A stretch of 64,000 nt of DNA, from positions 1,338,813-1,402,812 of the forward strand of contig NZ_VRLV01000001.1 in the NCBI RefSeq assembly GCF_009760925.1, given 5' to 3'. The DNA comes from Nonomuraea typhae. GTDB taxonomy: Bacteria > Actinomycetota > Actinomycetes > Streptosporangiales > Streptosporangiaceae. A program made the position numbers and the translations under genes. The notes beneath the pieces were generated by a model that saw only the letters and a program-made list of their open reading frames with translations, had not been told where the DNA came from and did no database searches. Shown piece by piece: positions 1 to 8,324 of this stretch (the first letter of the stretch is position 1; each line of letters starts with the position of its first letter).

Positions 1-1
1 C

Positions 2-625
2 GACGCCGCCGACCCCTCCGCCCCGCCCAGGACGGCCAGGGCACGGGCCGGCGAGGCGCTGGAGCGGGTGGGGCTGGCCGCCGCGGCGGGCAAGCGGTAC
101 CGCGCCTACTCGCTGGGCATGCGCCAGCGCCTGGCCATCGCCGCCGCGCTGCTGCGCCCCCGGGAGCTGCTGGTGCTCGACGAGCCCACCAACGGCCTGG
201 ACCCGCAGGGCACCCGCGAGGTGCGGGCGCTGGTCAAGGAGGTCGCCGCGGACGGCACCACCGTCTTCGTCTCCTCCCACCTGCTGGCCGAGGTCGAGCA
301 GATGTGCACCCACGCCGGGATCATGAGCTCCGGCAAGCTCGTCGCGGAGGGCACCATCGCCTCCCTGAGCGGGGGGCGCGCCGCGAGGATCCGCATCGAC
401 ACGCCCGACCTGGGCGAGGCGGCCCGCGTGCTGACCGGGCTGGGGCTGCCGGACGTGCGGGTGGGCTCCGACGTGACCGCGGAACTCGCCGGGCAGGCGC
501 CGGAGCGCGTCAACGCCGAACTGGTCGGGGCGGGCGTCGCCGTACGCGGGCTGTCGGTGGTGCGCACGAGCCTGGAGGACGTGTTCGTGGGACTGACGGG
601 GGAGGGCTTCGATGTCGACGGCTGA
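2..625 (+). CDS. ABC transporter ATP-binding protein, 3' part
   Basis: C-terminal part of an ATPase whose start and Walker A motif lie left of the window. The visible 207 residues show the ABC signature (SLGMRQRL, about residue 37), Walker B with D-loop (LLVLDEPTNGLDP) and the switch His (SSHLL). The C-terminal accessory region is typical of ABC-2 (drug or polymer export) ATPases. It overlaps the next gene by 14 bases, so the two are translationally coupled and probably form one exporter. The substrate cannot be told. Confidence 0.93.
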   Translation, partial: DAADPSAPPRTARARAGEALERVGLAAAAGKRYRAYSLGMRQRLAIAAALLRPRELLVLDEPTNGLDPQGTREVRALVKEVAADGTTVFVSSHLLAEVEQMCTHAGIMSSGKLVAEGTIASLSGGRAARIRIDTPDLGEAARVLTGLGLPDVRVGSDVTAELAGQAPERVNAELVGAGVAVRGLSVVRTSLEDVFVGLTGEGFDVDG

Positions 626-1565
626 CACCGGCACGCGCCGGACGCCGGGCCTCGTGCCGGTGACCGAGACCATCCGCAGCGCCGAGCGCGCCGAGCCGGC
701 CGCGGAGGACGGCGGGAGCGTGGTGGCCGTGCCCGAGCGGGCCGGCGGGCCGGCGGCGTTCTGGCGGCTGCTCCGCTCCGAGCTGGGGCTGACCTTCCGG
801 CGCCCGCGCAACCTCATCATCCTGGCCGTGCTGGCCGTGGTGCCGGTGATCATCGGCATCGTGCTGCGGAGCATCGGCGCCGAGGAGGCCGACGGCGGCA
901 TGGGCGCGCTCGTGGCGGCCACGGCGGGCAACAGCCTCATGCTGACGTTCGTGGCGCTGTCGGCGCTGGTGCCGCTGATGATGCCGATCGCCGTCGCGGT
1001 GGTGGCCGGTGACGCGATCGCCGGCGAGGCCGGGGGCGGGACGCTGCGCTACCTGCTGGCCGCACCGGCCGGGCGGGGGCGGCTGCTGGCGGTGAAGTAC
1101 CTCAACGCGGTGATCTACGGGGTGGCGGTGACGGCCGCGGTGGCCGCGGCCGCGCTGATCGTGGGCGTGGCGTTGTTCCCGGTGGGGCCGGTGACGCTGC
1201 TGTCCGGGACGACCGTGACGTTCGCGGAGGGGCTGCTGCGCATCCTCATCACCGTCGGGTACGTGAGCGCGGGGATGGCGGCGCTGGCCGCGGTGGCGAT
1301 CGCCCTCTCGACGCTGACCGAGGTGCCGATCGGGGCGATCGCCTCGACGCTGGTGCTGGTCATCGTGACGCAGGTGCTGCGGATGTTCCCGCAGCTGGAC
1401 GCCCTGGCGCCGTACTTGCTGCCGACGCACTGGACGGCGTTCGACGGGGCGCTGCGGGCGCCGCTGGGCGACCTGTCCGGCGGGCTGCTGGCCTTCGCGG
1501 CCTACATCGCCCTCTTCCTCTCCGTCGCCTGGGCGAAGTTCTCCGGCAAGGACATAACATCGTGA
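612..1565 (+). CDS. ABC-2 type transporter permease
   Basis: A 317-residue membrane protein with about six hydrophobic segments after a roughly 60-residue polar N-terminus. The first segment begins at NLIILAVLAVV (about residue 63). A GDAIAGEAGGGTLRYLLA stretch matches the loop found in ABC-2 permeases of the NosY/DrrB type. It starts inside the end of the upstream ATPase gene, so the pair should assemble as a two-component exporter. The ATG at 612 is preceded by GGGGGAGGG. Substrate unknown. Confidence 0.9.
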   Translation: MSTADTGTRRTPGLVPVTETIRSAERAEPAAEDGGSVVAVPERAGGPAAFWRLLRSELGLTFRRPRNLIILAVLAVVPVIIGIVLRSIGAEEADGGMGALVAATAGNSLMLTFVALSALVPLMMPIAVAVVAGDAIAGEAGGGTLRYLLAAPAGRGRLLAVKYLNAVIYGVAVTAAVAAAALIVGVALFPVGPVTLLSGTTVTFAEGLLRILITVGYVSAGMAALAAVAIALSTLTEVPIGAIASTLVLVIVTQVLRMFPQLDALAPYLLPTHWTAFDGALRAPLGDLSGGLLAFAAYIALFLSVAWAKFSGKDITS

Positions 1566-1698
1566 TCTTTTACGGCGGGGCCGGCTTGCCGCCACCCGCC
1601 GTCGCTCGCTCGCGCAGGTCGGGGGGATCGCTTCTCACGTCGGACGTGGTTCGCGCCGTCACGGCCATCGTCTGACCGGGCGAGGGGCCGAACGTGGA

Positions 1699-1738
1699 GC
1701 GGCGCCCGGCCCGGGGGAGGGGTTGGGCCGGGCGCCGC
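1699..1738. terminator. Bidirectional hairpin terminator
   Basis: A perfect 14-bp inverted repeat (GCGGCGCCCGGCCC and its complement) separated by a 12-base loop. It lies between the convergent permease (ends 1565) and YcnI gene (ends 1835), where a shared terminator is expected. There is no long U-tract, as is usual in actinobacteria. Confidence 0.75.
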
Positions 1739-1752
1739 GTTCCTCCCCGAGC

Positions 1753-1811
<59 letters not shown>

Positions 1812-1834
1812 AGGAGGGCTTCAAGCCGGTGTGG

Positions 1835-2554
1835 TCATGACGACCTGCGGCGCAGGGCCAGGGCTGCTATCACGAGGCCGATGACGCCGGCCGCCAGCCC
1901 GGCGCCGCCCAGCAGTCGGGCGGTGCCGTCCGATGCCGACGAGGCGGCCACCGGGGTGACCGAGGGCTTGGCCGCCGCCTCCGTGGCCGGGGACGTGGTG
2001 GCGGGGGTGCCGTGGGCGTCGCCGGTGGCGGGGGTGAGCTTCAGGACCGGGGCGGGGCGTTCGGCTTCGGTGCCGTCGGTCTTGGGGGCGTCGGCCCACT
2101 TGACCACCTCGCCGCCCGAATACGTCTGGGTGGTGGGGAAGACGAGCTGGTCGGTGTCCTTGGGCAACTGGCCCATCGAGACCTCGAACTCCTGGAACTC
2201 GCCGGGGTTGATGGTGCCGCCGGTCCACTCGACCTTGGTCACCGCCTCTTCCAGGTCGCCGAACTCGGTCTTGACCGGCTTGGGCAGCTTGCCCTCGGTG
2301 ACCTTGACCTTCCAGCCGGGCACCGGCTTGACGGAGACGAAGGCCAGCGGATGCTCGGCGGGGAAGGCGACTTCGACCTTGACGGTGCCGGCGTCGTCGC
2401 GTTCGTTCGGCACCCGGAAGGCGACCTTGGTGAAGCCGCCCTGCTCGGCGGTGCCGGGGTTGATGGTGACGTGGGCCAGCGCGGGGGCGGCCAGGGCGAG
2501 GGTGAGGGCGCAGGCGGCCGCGAGCACGCCCGCGGCACGTCGGAGGAACGACAT
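1835..2554 (-). CDS. YcnI-family (DUF1775) copper-associated secreted protein
   Basis: 239 residues. A Sec signal peptide (about 1-27) ends in APALA, so the mature protein begins AHVTINPG. In YcnI proteins this N-terminal His, together with a Trp, coordinates Cu(II). The DUF1775 beta-sandwich follows (FTKVAFRVPNERDD, PGWKVKV, GEFQEFEVSMGQLP). A low-complexity Ala/Thr/Pro linker leads to a C-terminal membrane anchor (GLAAGVIGLVIAALAL) ending in RRRSS. The protein is therefore tethered outside the membrane and probably handles copper. It lies downstream of, and probably in an operon with, the 2608-3168 membrane gene. Confidence 0.92.
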   Translation of the reverse strand: MSFLRRAAGVLAAACALTLALAAPALAHVTINPGTAEQGGFTKVAFRVPNERDDAGTVKVEVAFPAEHPLAFVSVKPVPGWKVKVTEGKLPKPVKTEFGDLEEAVTKVEWTGGTINPGEFQEFEVSMGQLPKDTDQLVFPTTQTYSGGEVVKWADAPKTDGTEAERPAPVLKLTPATGDAHGTPATTSPATEAAAKPSVTPVAASSASDGTARLLGGAGLAAGVIGLVIAALALRRRSS

Positions 2555-2607
2555 GACGGATCTCCACTTCGGACGATCGGAAAAAGGGATGAAGGGGTGT
2601 CAGATGG

Positions 2608-3168
2608 TCAGGCGGGAAGTGGAGGACCACGCCTGCTGACGGTGAGCGTGACGGCCGGGCTGACCGGGACGCGGCGGGAGGTGAAGAAGGCGGCCTGCCG
2701 TACCTCGGGAATGCGCGAGGGCGGCGGCAGCGGGATCAGGCGGCGGGCCAGGCGGTGCAGGAGCGACCAGACCACGTGCTCGCCGCGCGCCAGCCACCAG
2801 CCCGTGAGCAGGGTGGCGACGACGTGCGACAGGAGCATGCCGGCGTTCTGGCCGAGGCCGTGCTCGGGATCGGTCAGCGGGGACGGGACGGCGGGGGCCG
2901 AGCCGTAGGCGAAGGCGTTGTGGAGGGCCGCCTGCGTGGCGGCGAGCGCGAGGGTGATGGTGACGGGGCTGCGTTCGCGGCCGGACAGCAGCAGGCCGAG
3001 GGCGAGCACGCCGGCCAGGGCGAGGGCCAGCGTGGCCGGGCTGGGGGCGGTTCCGCCGCCCAGGGCGTGGGCGAGCGCGCTGAGACCCACGCTCACCGCG
3101 GCGAATGCGGCCGAGCGTGTGAGCCGGAGCGGGAGGTGGGCTCGCATGTGTGTGCCCCATGGTCTCAC
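2608..3168 (-). CDS. Hypothetical membrane protein beside ycnI
   Basis: Up to 186 residues starting at GTG 3168; an ATG at 3147 (MRAHLPLRLTRS) is an equally plausible start with GGGG before it. Four or so hydrophobic segments are visible, including VSVGLSALAHALGG, TLALALAGVLALGLLL and MLLSHVVATLLTGWWLA. The C-terminus is basic and Pro-rich. I do not recognise the family by motif. Its placement 53 bases upstream of the YcnI gene on the same strand suggests co-transcription and a link to copper handling, which is inference only. Confidence 0.75.
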   Translation of the reverse strand: MRPWGTHMRAHLPLRLTRSAAFAAVSVGLSALAHALGGGTAPSPATLALALAGVLALGLLLSGRERSPVTITLALAATQAALHNAFAYGSAPAVPSPLTDPEHGLGQNAGMLLSHVVATLLTGWWLARGEHVVWSLLHRLARRLIPLPPPSRIPEVRQAAFFTSRRVPVSPAVTLTVSRRGPPLPA

Positions 3169-3250
3169 GGGGCAGGGGACGTGGTAGTCCCAAGCCTGGC
3201 TGATTTGCGACCTTTGTCGCTAGGGTCTGTGCCGACCGCGTTGACATGAG

Positions 3251-3733
3251 GTGATGACGTTGCGGCACTTTGCTGGATTGCTCCTCGGCGTGGTGGTCAC
3301 CGCCGCCGTGCTGGTAGGCGGAGGCTGGGCCGCGCAGCAGGCGTTCGCCGCGGGCATGGCCGTCCCGCCGGGCGGCCAGCGGTTATGGATCGCGCTCGGG
3401 TCCATGGCCGCGGTCGGCCTGGTCGTCGGGCTCGTGGTGGCGGGGCGGGTCTCGCCCCTGGCCACGTTCGTCCCCTCTCTGGTGCTGCTGGCCTGGACGG
3501 TCGTCTACGCGCTCGACCCGGGCCGGGCGCTGTCGCTCATCCCCAGCCGGCCGACGATGCACTGGCTGGTCAACGAGGCGGGCGCGGGCAACAAGACGCT
3601 GCTCTCCCTGGGCGTTCACGGCCTGCTCGGCGTCGCGCTGTTCATCCCCGTGCTGATCCCCTCCCGCTGGGCGCGCCGCGACGACGACCTGGACGAGGAG
3701 TACGAGCCCTCGCAGGAGGGCTCCTACTACTGA
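3251..3733 (+). CDS. Hypothetical four-helix membrane protein
   Basis: 160 residues with four hydrophobic segments: LLLGVVVTAAVLVGGG, IALGSMAAVGLVVGLVV, FVPSLVLLAWTVVYAL and LLGVALFIPVLIP. It ends in an acidic cytoplasmic tail (RRDDDLDEEYEPSQEGSYY). The start is GTG 3251 or the overlapping ATG 3254, with GAGG just upstream. No family is recognised. It is convergent with the ABC operon that follows and overlaps the end of that ATPase gene by 7 bases. A small inverted repeat (GCGAC-CTTT-GTCGC, 3207-3220) lies in its promoter region. Confidence 0.75.
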   Translation: MMTLRHFAGLLLGVVVTAAVLVGGGWAAQQAFAAGMAVPPGGQRLWIALGSMAAVGLVVGLVVAGRVSPLATFVPSLVLLAWTVVYALDPGRALSLIPSRPTMHWLVNEAGAGNKTLLSLGVHGLLGVALFIPVLIPSRWARRDDDLDEEYEPSQEGSYY

Positions 3734-4464
3734 GCGCCCGCCGTGTAGAGGCGGGTGACGACGTCCTCCAGGGAGCTCTCGCCCGCCATCAGCTCCTCGA
3801 GCGTGCCGTCGAACTGCATGCTGCCCCGGTCGATGACCATGACCCGGCGGCACAGGCGCTCGATGTCGCCGAGGTCGTGGGTGGTCAGGAGCACGGTGGT
3901 GCCGCGCTCGGCGTTCACCCGGCGCAGGAAGTCGCGGATGCTGTTCTTGCTGACCACGTCCAGGCCGATCGTGGGCTCGTCGAGCACCAGCACCTCCGGC
4001 GCGTGCAGGAGCGCGGCGGTCAGGTCGCCGCGCATGCGCTGGCCCAGGCTGAGCTGGCGCACCGGCGTGCCGAGGAAGCCGCCGAGGTCAAGGGTCTCGA
4101 CGAGCTCGTCCAGGCGGCCGAGGAAGACCTTGCGATCTACTTTGTAAAGGAGCCGGATCAGGTCGAAGCTGTCCCTGAGCGGCAGGTCCCACCACAGCGT
4201 CGTGCGCTGCCCGAACACCACGCCGATGCGCCGGGCCACCGCCGTGCGCCTGCGGGTGGGGTCCAGGCCGGCCACGCGCACCGAGCCGGAGGTCGGGGTG
4301 AGGATGCCGCAGAGCATCTTGATGGTGGTGGACTTGCCCGCGCCGTTCGGGCCGAGGTAGCCGACGAACTCGCCGGGCGCGACGGTGAACGACAGATCTC
4401 GTACGGCGTGCACGAGGTTCCTCTTCACCTTGAAGGAACGCCCGGCCCGGTCCAGCTCGATCAT
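3727..4464 (-). CDS. ABC-2 exporter ATP-binding protein
   Basis: 245 residues from ATG 4464, chosen because it follows the stop of the upstream permease by five bases with GGGAG before it. Walker A is GPNGAGKST, the Q-loop region VVFGQRTTLWW, the signature LSLGQRMRGDL, Walker B VLVLDEPTIGLD and the switch His TTHDLGD. The sequence resembles the ATPases paired with DUF990-type ABC-2 permeases. Third gene of a three-gene operon with the two permeases at 4470-6030; substrate unknown. Confidence 0.93.
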   Translation of the reverse strand: MIELDRAGRSFKVKRNLVHAVRDLSFTVAPGEFVGYLGPNGAGKSTTIKMLCGILTPTSGSVRVAGLDPTRRRTAVARRIGVVFGQRTTLWWDLPLRDSFDLIRLLYKVDRKVFLGRLDELVETLDLGGFLGTPVRQLSLGQRMRGDLTAALLHAPEVLVLDEPTIGLDVVSKNSIRDFLRRVNAERGTTVLLTTHDLGDIERLCRRVMVIDRGSMQFDGTLEELMAGESSLEDVVTRLYTAGAQ

Positions 4465-4469
4465 GGTGG

Positions 4470-5258
4470 TCAACTCCCGGTGGATCGGTAGTGGCGAAGC
4501 CCCTGACGCCAGGCCAGCGCGGCCAGCAGGGCGAGGACGAGGGCGGCGAGCGGCCCGAGGAAGCGCATGAACTCCGGCGTCCCGAACGGATCGGGCATGC
4601 CGAGCACGTAGAGCCCGGGCTGCCAGTTGACGAAGGCCAGCGGCAGCACGTAGGTCACCCCGCGCACCAGCTCCTTGCCGTAGATCGCGAACGGGTACTG
4701 GGTGAGCTGCCCGCTGCCGTAGGTGAAGGCGTTGGCCACCTCCGGCGCGTCGGTCAGCACGACCTGCATCGCCCCGGCCAGCGTCCAGAGCGAGGTGAAG
4801 ATGACGATCCCGCACCCGATCATCACGGGTACCATCCACAGCCGCGACCAGGGCAGGTCGAGCGCGCCCAGCGCGTACCCCAGCGCGATGGCCGCCTGCA
4901 GCACCCGCCCGGCCCGCGTGGGCATGAAGCGGTCGGTGGCCATCTGGATCCAGGTGCTGACCGGCCGGATCAGCATGGTGTCGAAGGTGCCGGCCTTGAC
5001 GTGCTGGCTGATCCGGTCGAGGTTGCTGACCAGCATGTCGCAGAGGGCGAAGGCCACGTTGGCCGTGCCGTACAGGAACAGGACCTGCTCGCGGCTGAAG
5101 CCGGCCAGCGTGGTGGTGTTGGCGAAGATGACCAGGATGGCGGCGACGTCGAGGCCGGCGACCAGGAAGCCGAGCACCACCGAGAGCGCGAACGACAGCG
5201 GGTAGGCGGCCGCGGCGCGGGTCCAGGTCCAGGCCAGCAGGACGTAGGTTCTAACCAC
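4470..5258 (-). CDS. ABC-2 family permease (DUF990-like)
   Basis: 262-residue membrane protein with about six membrane spans. The segment GTFDTMLIRPVSTWIQ is typical of the ABC2_membrane/DUF990 permeases that work as heterodimers. It overlaps the upstream permease (ends 5251) by 8 bases and is followed after 5 bases by the ATPase, so the three are one transcription and translation unit. The two permeases share the layout of a short cytoplasmic N-terminus, an amphipathic loop containing RP, and six helices. Confidence 0.9.
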   Translation of the reverse strand: MVRTYVLLAWTWTRAAAAYPLSFALSVVLGFLVAGLDVAAILVIFANTTTLAGFSREQVLFLYGTANVAFALCDMLVSNLDRISQHVKAGTFDTMLIRPVSTWIQMATDRFMPTRAGRVLQAAIALGYALGALDLPWSRLWMVPVMIGCGIVIFTSLWTLAGAMQVVLTDAPEVANAFTYGSGQLTQYPFAIYGKELVRGVTYVLPLAFVNWQPGLYVLGMPDPFGTPEFMRFLGPLAALVLALLAALAWRQGLRHYRSTGS

Positions 5259-6030
5259 CCTGGATCACCACCCGGTGGCGGACCAGGCGGGTGGCCAGCG
5301 CGCCGAGCGTGAGCAGCGCCGCCGCCCAGAGCAGCTGGGTGCCCAGGGCCTGCCAGAGGCCGGTCGTGCCCAGGTAGACGTCCATCGGGATCTGGACCAT
5401 CGCCGCCCACGGCAGCACGGCGGCCAGGTCGCCGAGGAAGCCGGGGAAGATGTGCAGCGGCAGCATCATGCCGCTGAAGAAGAGGGTCAGGACGAGGGAG
5501 ACGGCCAGGACGCCGCGGTCGTCGCTCAGCCAGCACACCGACAGCGAGACCAGGTAGCGCCAGCCGAAGCTGACGACGACGCCGAGCGTGAAGCTGAGCA
5601 GGAAGGCGGCGGCGTTGGCCGGGGCGGCGATGCCGAACAGCAGCGCGCCGAGGAGCGTCGGCGGGATGCCGCGCACGAGGAACAGGTAGGCGGCCCGGCC
5701 GAGGTCCTCCGACAGCGAGCTGAGCTGCAGGGAGGCCGGGCGGACCAGGTCGAGGGCGATGTCGCCGCTGCGGATGCGCTCGGGGATGGTCAGGCCGCCG
5801 CCGAACAGCTGCATCGGGCCGATGAACGCCTGGGTGACGAAGCAGAAGGTGACGGCGTCGACGACGTCGTAACCGGCCAGGCCGGGGCGGGCCTGCCACA
5901 GGGCGATGAGGACGTAGGCGCGCAGGATGCCGAAGACGCTGTTGGTGAAGGCCCCGGCCAGGGCGGCGCCGACGTAGGTGGCGTGCTTGCGGAAGCCGTA
6001 CCGGGCGAGGCGGAGATAGAGGGGGATCAG
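5251..6030 (-). CDS. ABC-2 family permease, probable CTG start
   Basis: Partner permease of the operon. The first ATG in frame (5814) would truncate it to 187 residues and remove the first two helices. Reading upstream, the frame stays open with convincing permease sequence (LIPLYLRLARYGFRKHATYV) back to a CTG at 6030. An in-frame TGA lies two codons before that CTG, so no ATG, GTG or TTG is available. A perfect GGAGG sits six bases upstream of the CTG. With CTG the protein is 259 residues, matching its 262-residue partner. It contains GDIALDLVRPASLQ, the usual cytoplasmic loop. Confidence 0.85.
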   Translation of the reverse strand: MIPLYLRLARYGFRKHATYVGAALAGAFTNSVFGILRAYVLIALWQARPGLAGYDVVDAVTFCFVTQAFIGPMQLFGGGLTIPERIRSGDIALDLVRPASLQLSSLSEDLGRAAYLFLVRGIPPTLLGALLFGIAAPANAAAFLLSFTLGVVVSFGWRYLVSLSVCWLSDDRGVLAVSLVLTLFFSGMMLPLHIFPGFLGDLAAVLPWAAMVQIPMDVYLGTTGLWQALGTQLLWAAALLTLGALATRLVRHRVVIQGG

Positions 6031-6064
6031 GGTTCACCTCCGGAGGGTGAGGGCATGGCGACGG

Positions 6065-6088
6065 CCCGTGTGCGGGCGTGCACACGGG
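6065..6088. promoter_or_regulatory. Inverted repeat upstream of ABC-2 operon
   Basis: A perfect 9-bp inverted repeat (CCCGTGTGC / GCACACGGG) with a six-base centre lies 35 bases before the CTG start of the exporter operon. It may be an operator or a leader hairpin. No regulator gene is adjacent. Confidence 0.5.
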
Positions 6089-6145
6089 TAGGCCAGGTGA
6101 GCCCTGCATTATGCGCCCGTCCCGGTGGGGGTGGCAACGGGTTTT

Positions 6146-6274
6146 CTAGCGGTCTTCCAGCCGGTGGACGAAGCGCAGGGCGGACCAGGTGGCGTCCACG
6201 GCGGCGGCCTTGACCCGGTGGCCCGCCTTGACGCCGGGCTTCTGCGGCAGCGGCGTACCCGGAGAGCCGGTCAT
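6146..6274 (-). CDS. Possible 42-residue small protein
   Basis: A short frame from ATG 6274 encodes MTGSPGTPLPQKPGVK at its start and ends RFVHRLEDR. It is basic, with no signal peptide or membrane segment. Codon use is like its neighbours, but the ribosome site is weak. It lies between the divergent ABC operon and the alpha/beta hydrolase. I do not recognise it, and the call rests only on composition and position. Confidence 0.35.
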   Translation of the reverse strand: MTGSPGTPLPQKPGVKAGHRVKAAAVDATWSALRFVHRLEDR

Positions 6275-6320
6275 GCCTAGAAGGATGCCAGGTGGGAATG
6301 GATATATGCGGGAGGAATGG

Positions 6321-7283
6321 ATGCACCTTGACCGGGATGTCTACCCCGACCACCCTCTCAGCTGGCAGGCCCGCGCGCTCAACGGCGTGCTCCGCGGCAC
6401 CCTGAAGCCCGCTTCCAGCCTGCTGCTGCGGCACCGGCTGGCGATCGAGGCGGCCGCCCGGCTGGGCACGCTGGCCGCGCTGGTGCCCTCGCGGCTGCCC
6501 CGGCACGTGAGCGTGACCCCGGCACACCTCGGCGCGTGCGGGGGCGAGTGGCTGCGCGCGGGTCGGGAGGCGGACGAGGGCAGGGTGCTGCTCTACTTTC
6601 ACGGCGGCGGCTACTTCTCCTGCTCGCCGCGGACCCACCGGCCCCTCACGTGGCGGCTGTCGGCGGCGGCCCGCCGCCCGGTGCTGGCGCTGGACTACCG
6701 CCAGGGGCCGGTGCACACGCCGGCCGAGTCGCTGGCCGACGCCCTGCACGCCTACGGCTGCCTGCTGGAGCGCGGGTACTCCGACATCGTGCTGGCCGGG
6801 GACTCCGCCGGCGGGCACCTGTGCCTGGTGACGCTGCTGGCGCTGCGCGATCGGGGGATGCCGCCGCCGTCCGGCGCGATCTGCCTGTCGCCGTGGGCGG
6901 ATCTGAGCGACGTCCCGCGCCGGGCCAACCGGTGGCAGGATCCGATGCTGCCCGCCGGGCGGGTGCGCTGGCTGGCCCGCCACTGGACCGCCGGCCTGGA
7001 CGCCCGTGACCCGCTGGTCTCGCCGGTCAACGGCGACTACACCGGGCTGCCGCCGCTGATGATCGTCGTCGGCTCGACCGAGGTGCTGCGGGACGAGGCG
7101 CGCCGCGTGGCCGTGCGGGCCAGGCGGGCGGGGGTGCCGGTGCGGTACGAGGAGTGGGCCCGGATGCCGCACGTCTTCCCGATCCTGGCCGACGTCCTGC
7201 CGGAGGCGCGGCTGGTCTACCGGCACATGGCCGAGTTCGTGGCGGCCGCGGGCGGGACGGCTTTCCTCGAAGATGCCGCCTGA
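6321..7283 (+). CDS. Alpha/beta hydrolase, HSL-type esterase
   Basis: 320 residues from ATG 6321, chosen because GGAGG stands five bases upstream; the frame is open further left but lacks such a site. The oxyanion-hole motif HGGGYFSC and the nucleophile elbow GDSAGGH identify the hormone-sensitive-lipase group (alpha/beta hydrolase fold-3). The catalytic acid is probably in the STEVLRDEARR region and the His is in MPHVF near the C-terminus. Predicted cytosolic carboxylesterase. It stands alone, with the iron-regulated gene 70 bases downstream. Confidence 0.9.
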   Translation: MHLDRDVYPDHPLSWQARALNGVLRGTLKPASSLLLRHRLAIEAAARLGTLAALVPSRLPRHVSVTPAHLGACGGEWLRAGREADEGRVLLYFHGGGYFSCSPRTHRPLTWRLSAAARRPVLALDYRQGPVHTPAESLADALHAYGCLLERGYSDIVLAGDSAGGHLCLVTLLALRDRGMPPPSGAICLSPWADLSDVPRRANRWQDPMLPAGRVRWLARHWTAGLDARDPLVSPVNGDYTGLPPLMIVVGSTEVLRDEARRVAVRARRAGVPVRYEEWARMPHVFPILADVLPEARLVYRHMAEFVAAAGGTAFLEDAA

Positions 7284-7307
7284 GGGCGCATCGCTGCTTA
7301 CCCGGGT

Positions 7308-7326
7308 GTAGGTTAGGTATACCTAA
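7308..7326. promoter_or_regulatory. IdeR/DtxR-type iron box
   Basis: The 19-mer contains the perfect palindrome TTAGGTATACCTAA and matches the iron-box consensus (TTAGGTTAGSCTAACCTAA) at about 16 positions. It lies 28 bases upstream of the siderophore-interacting protein gene, so that gene should be repressed when iron is sufficient. Confidence 0.85.
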
Positions 7327-7353
7327 GTTCAGCGCCTGAGGGGAAGGGCCTGT

Positions 7354-8169
7354 ATGCCGAAGAACGAGCACAAGGCGACCGTGCTGCGGACCGAGCAGCT
7401 CACGCCCCATATGATCCGCGTGGTGGCAGGCGGCGAGAGCCTGCGCGGGTTCGCCACCTCGGGGCTGACCGACCACTACGTCAAGCTCGTCTTCCGCCAC
7501 GAGGGCGTGGAGTACCCCGAGCCGTTCACCGTGCAGAGCTGCCGCGAGCTGCTGCCGCGCGAGCAGTGGCCGCGGGTGCGCACCTACACCGTCCGCGCCT
7601 GGGACCCCGACACCCTCGAGCTGACCATCGACTTCGTCTACCACGGCGACGAGGGCGTGGCCGGGCCGTGGGCGGCCGCCGCCAAGCCCGGCGACACGCT
7701 CTACATGCTCGGCCCCGGCGGCGGCTACGCGCCCGACCCCGAGGCCGCCTGGCACCTGCTGGCGGGGGACGAGAGCGCGCTGCCCGCCATCGCCGCGGCC
7801 CTGGAGGCGCTGCCGGAGGACGCGACGGCGCACGTGTTCGTCGAGATCGAGGGCCCGGCCGAGGAGCAGAAGACGCCGCGCCCGGTGACCTGGCTCTACC
7901 GTGGCGACCGGCCGGTGGGCGAGCTGCTGGTGGAGGCGGTGCGCGGGTTGGAGTTCCCGGAGGGCGACGTGCACGCGTTCGTGCACGGGGAGGCGGGCTT
8001 CGTCAAGCAGCTGCGCCGCCACCTGAGGATCGAGCGCGGCATCCCGCTGGAGCGGCTGTCGATCTCCGGCTACTGGCGGCTCGGCGCCGACGACGAGGCG
8101 TGGCGGGCGGTCAAGAAGGAGTGGAACCAGGCCGTGGAGGCCGAGGAGGCCACGGCGCTGTCGTCGTAA
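7354..8169 (+). CDS. Siderophore-interacting FAD-binding reductase
   Basis: 271 residues of the SIP (ViuB/FscN-like) family. An N-terminal FAD-binding barrel carries the RTYTVR motif (76-81), which contacts the flavin. The NAD(P)H-side SIP domain contains GDESALPAI (138-146) and the C-terminal SISGYWRLG motif (around 245). These cytosolic enzymes reduce ferric siderophores to release iron. The iron box just upstream agrees with this role. The gene is not followed by transporter genes, so it probably serves uptake systems elsewhere. The start ATG is preceded by GAGGGGAAGG. Confidence 0.95.
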   Translation: MPKNEHKATVLRTEQLTPHMIRVVAGGESLRGFATSGLTDHYVKLVFRHEGVEYPEPFTVQSCRELLPREQWPRVRTYTVRAWDPDTLELTIDFVYHGDEGVAGPWAAAAKPGDTLYMLGPGGGYAPDPEAAWHLLAGDESALPAIAAALEALPEDATAHVFVEIEGPAEEQKTPRPVTWLYRGDRPVGELLVEAVRGLEFPEGDVHAFVHGEAGFVKQLRRHLRIERGIPLERLSISGYWRLGADDEAWRAVKKEWNQAVEAEEATALSS

Positions 8170-8324
8170 AACGCCACTTCAGGCCGTCCCGTCACAGCAC
8201 TTACTAGCCGGAAGGTAGCAGCAACCTTACTCGCGATACCCCTTGGGAAAACCATGCGGAAACCCTCACCCGGTTGGGGCCACAGTGTGCTTGCCAGGTC
8301 CCAGACAGGAGAGGCGAGGTCCGG

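Noticed and set aside
3207..3220. GCGAC-CTTT-GTCGC inverted repeat as a terminator or operator
   Set aside because: Only 5 bp per arm in GC-rich DNA, expected by chance; mentioned with the adjacent gene but not called.
8190..8240. AAGGT/ACCTT inverted repeat upstream of the Ser/Thr kinase as an operator
   Set aside because: Five-base arms with a seven-base gap and no adjacent regulator; too weak to call.
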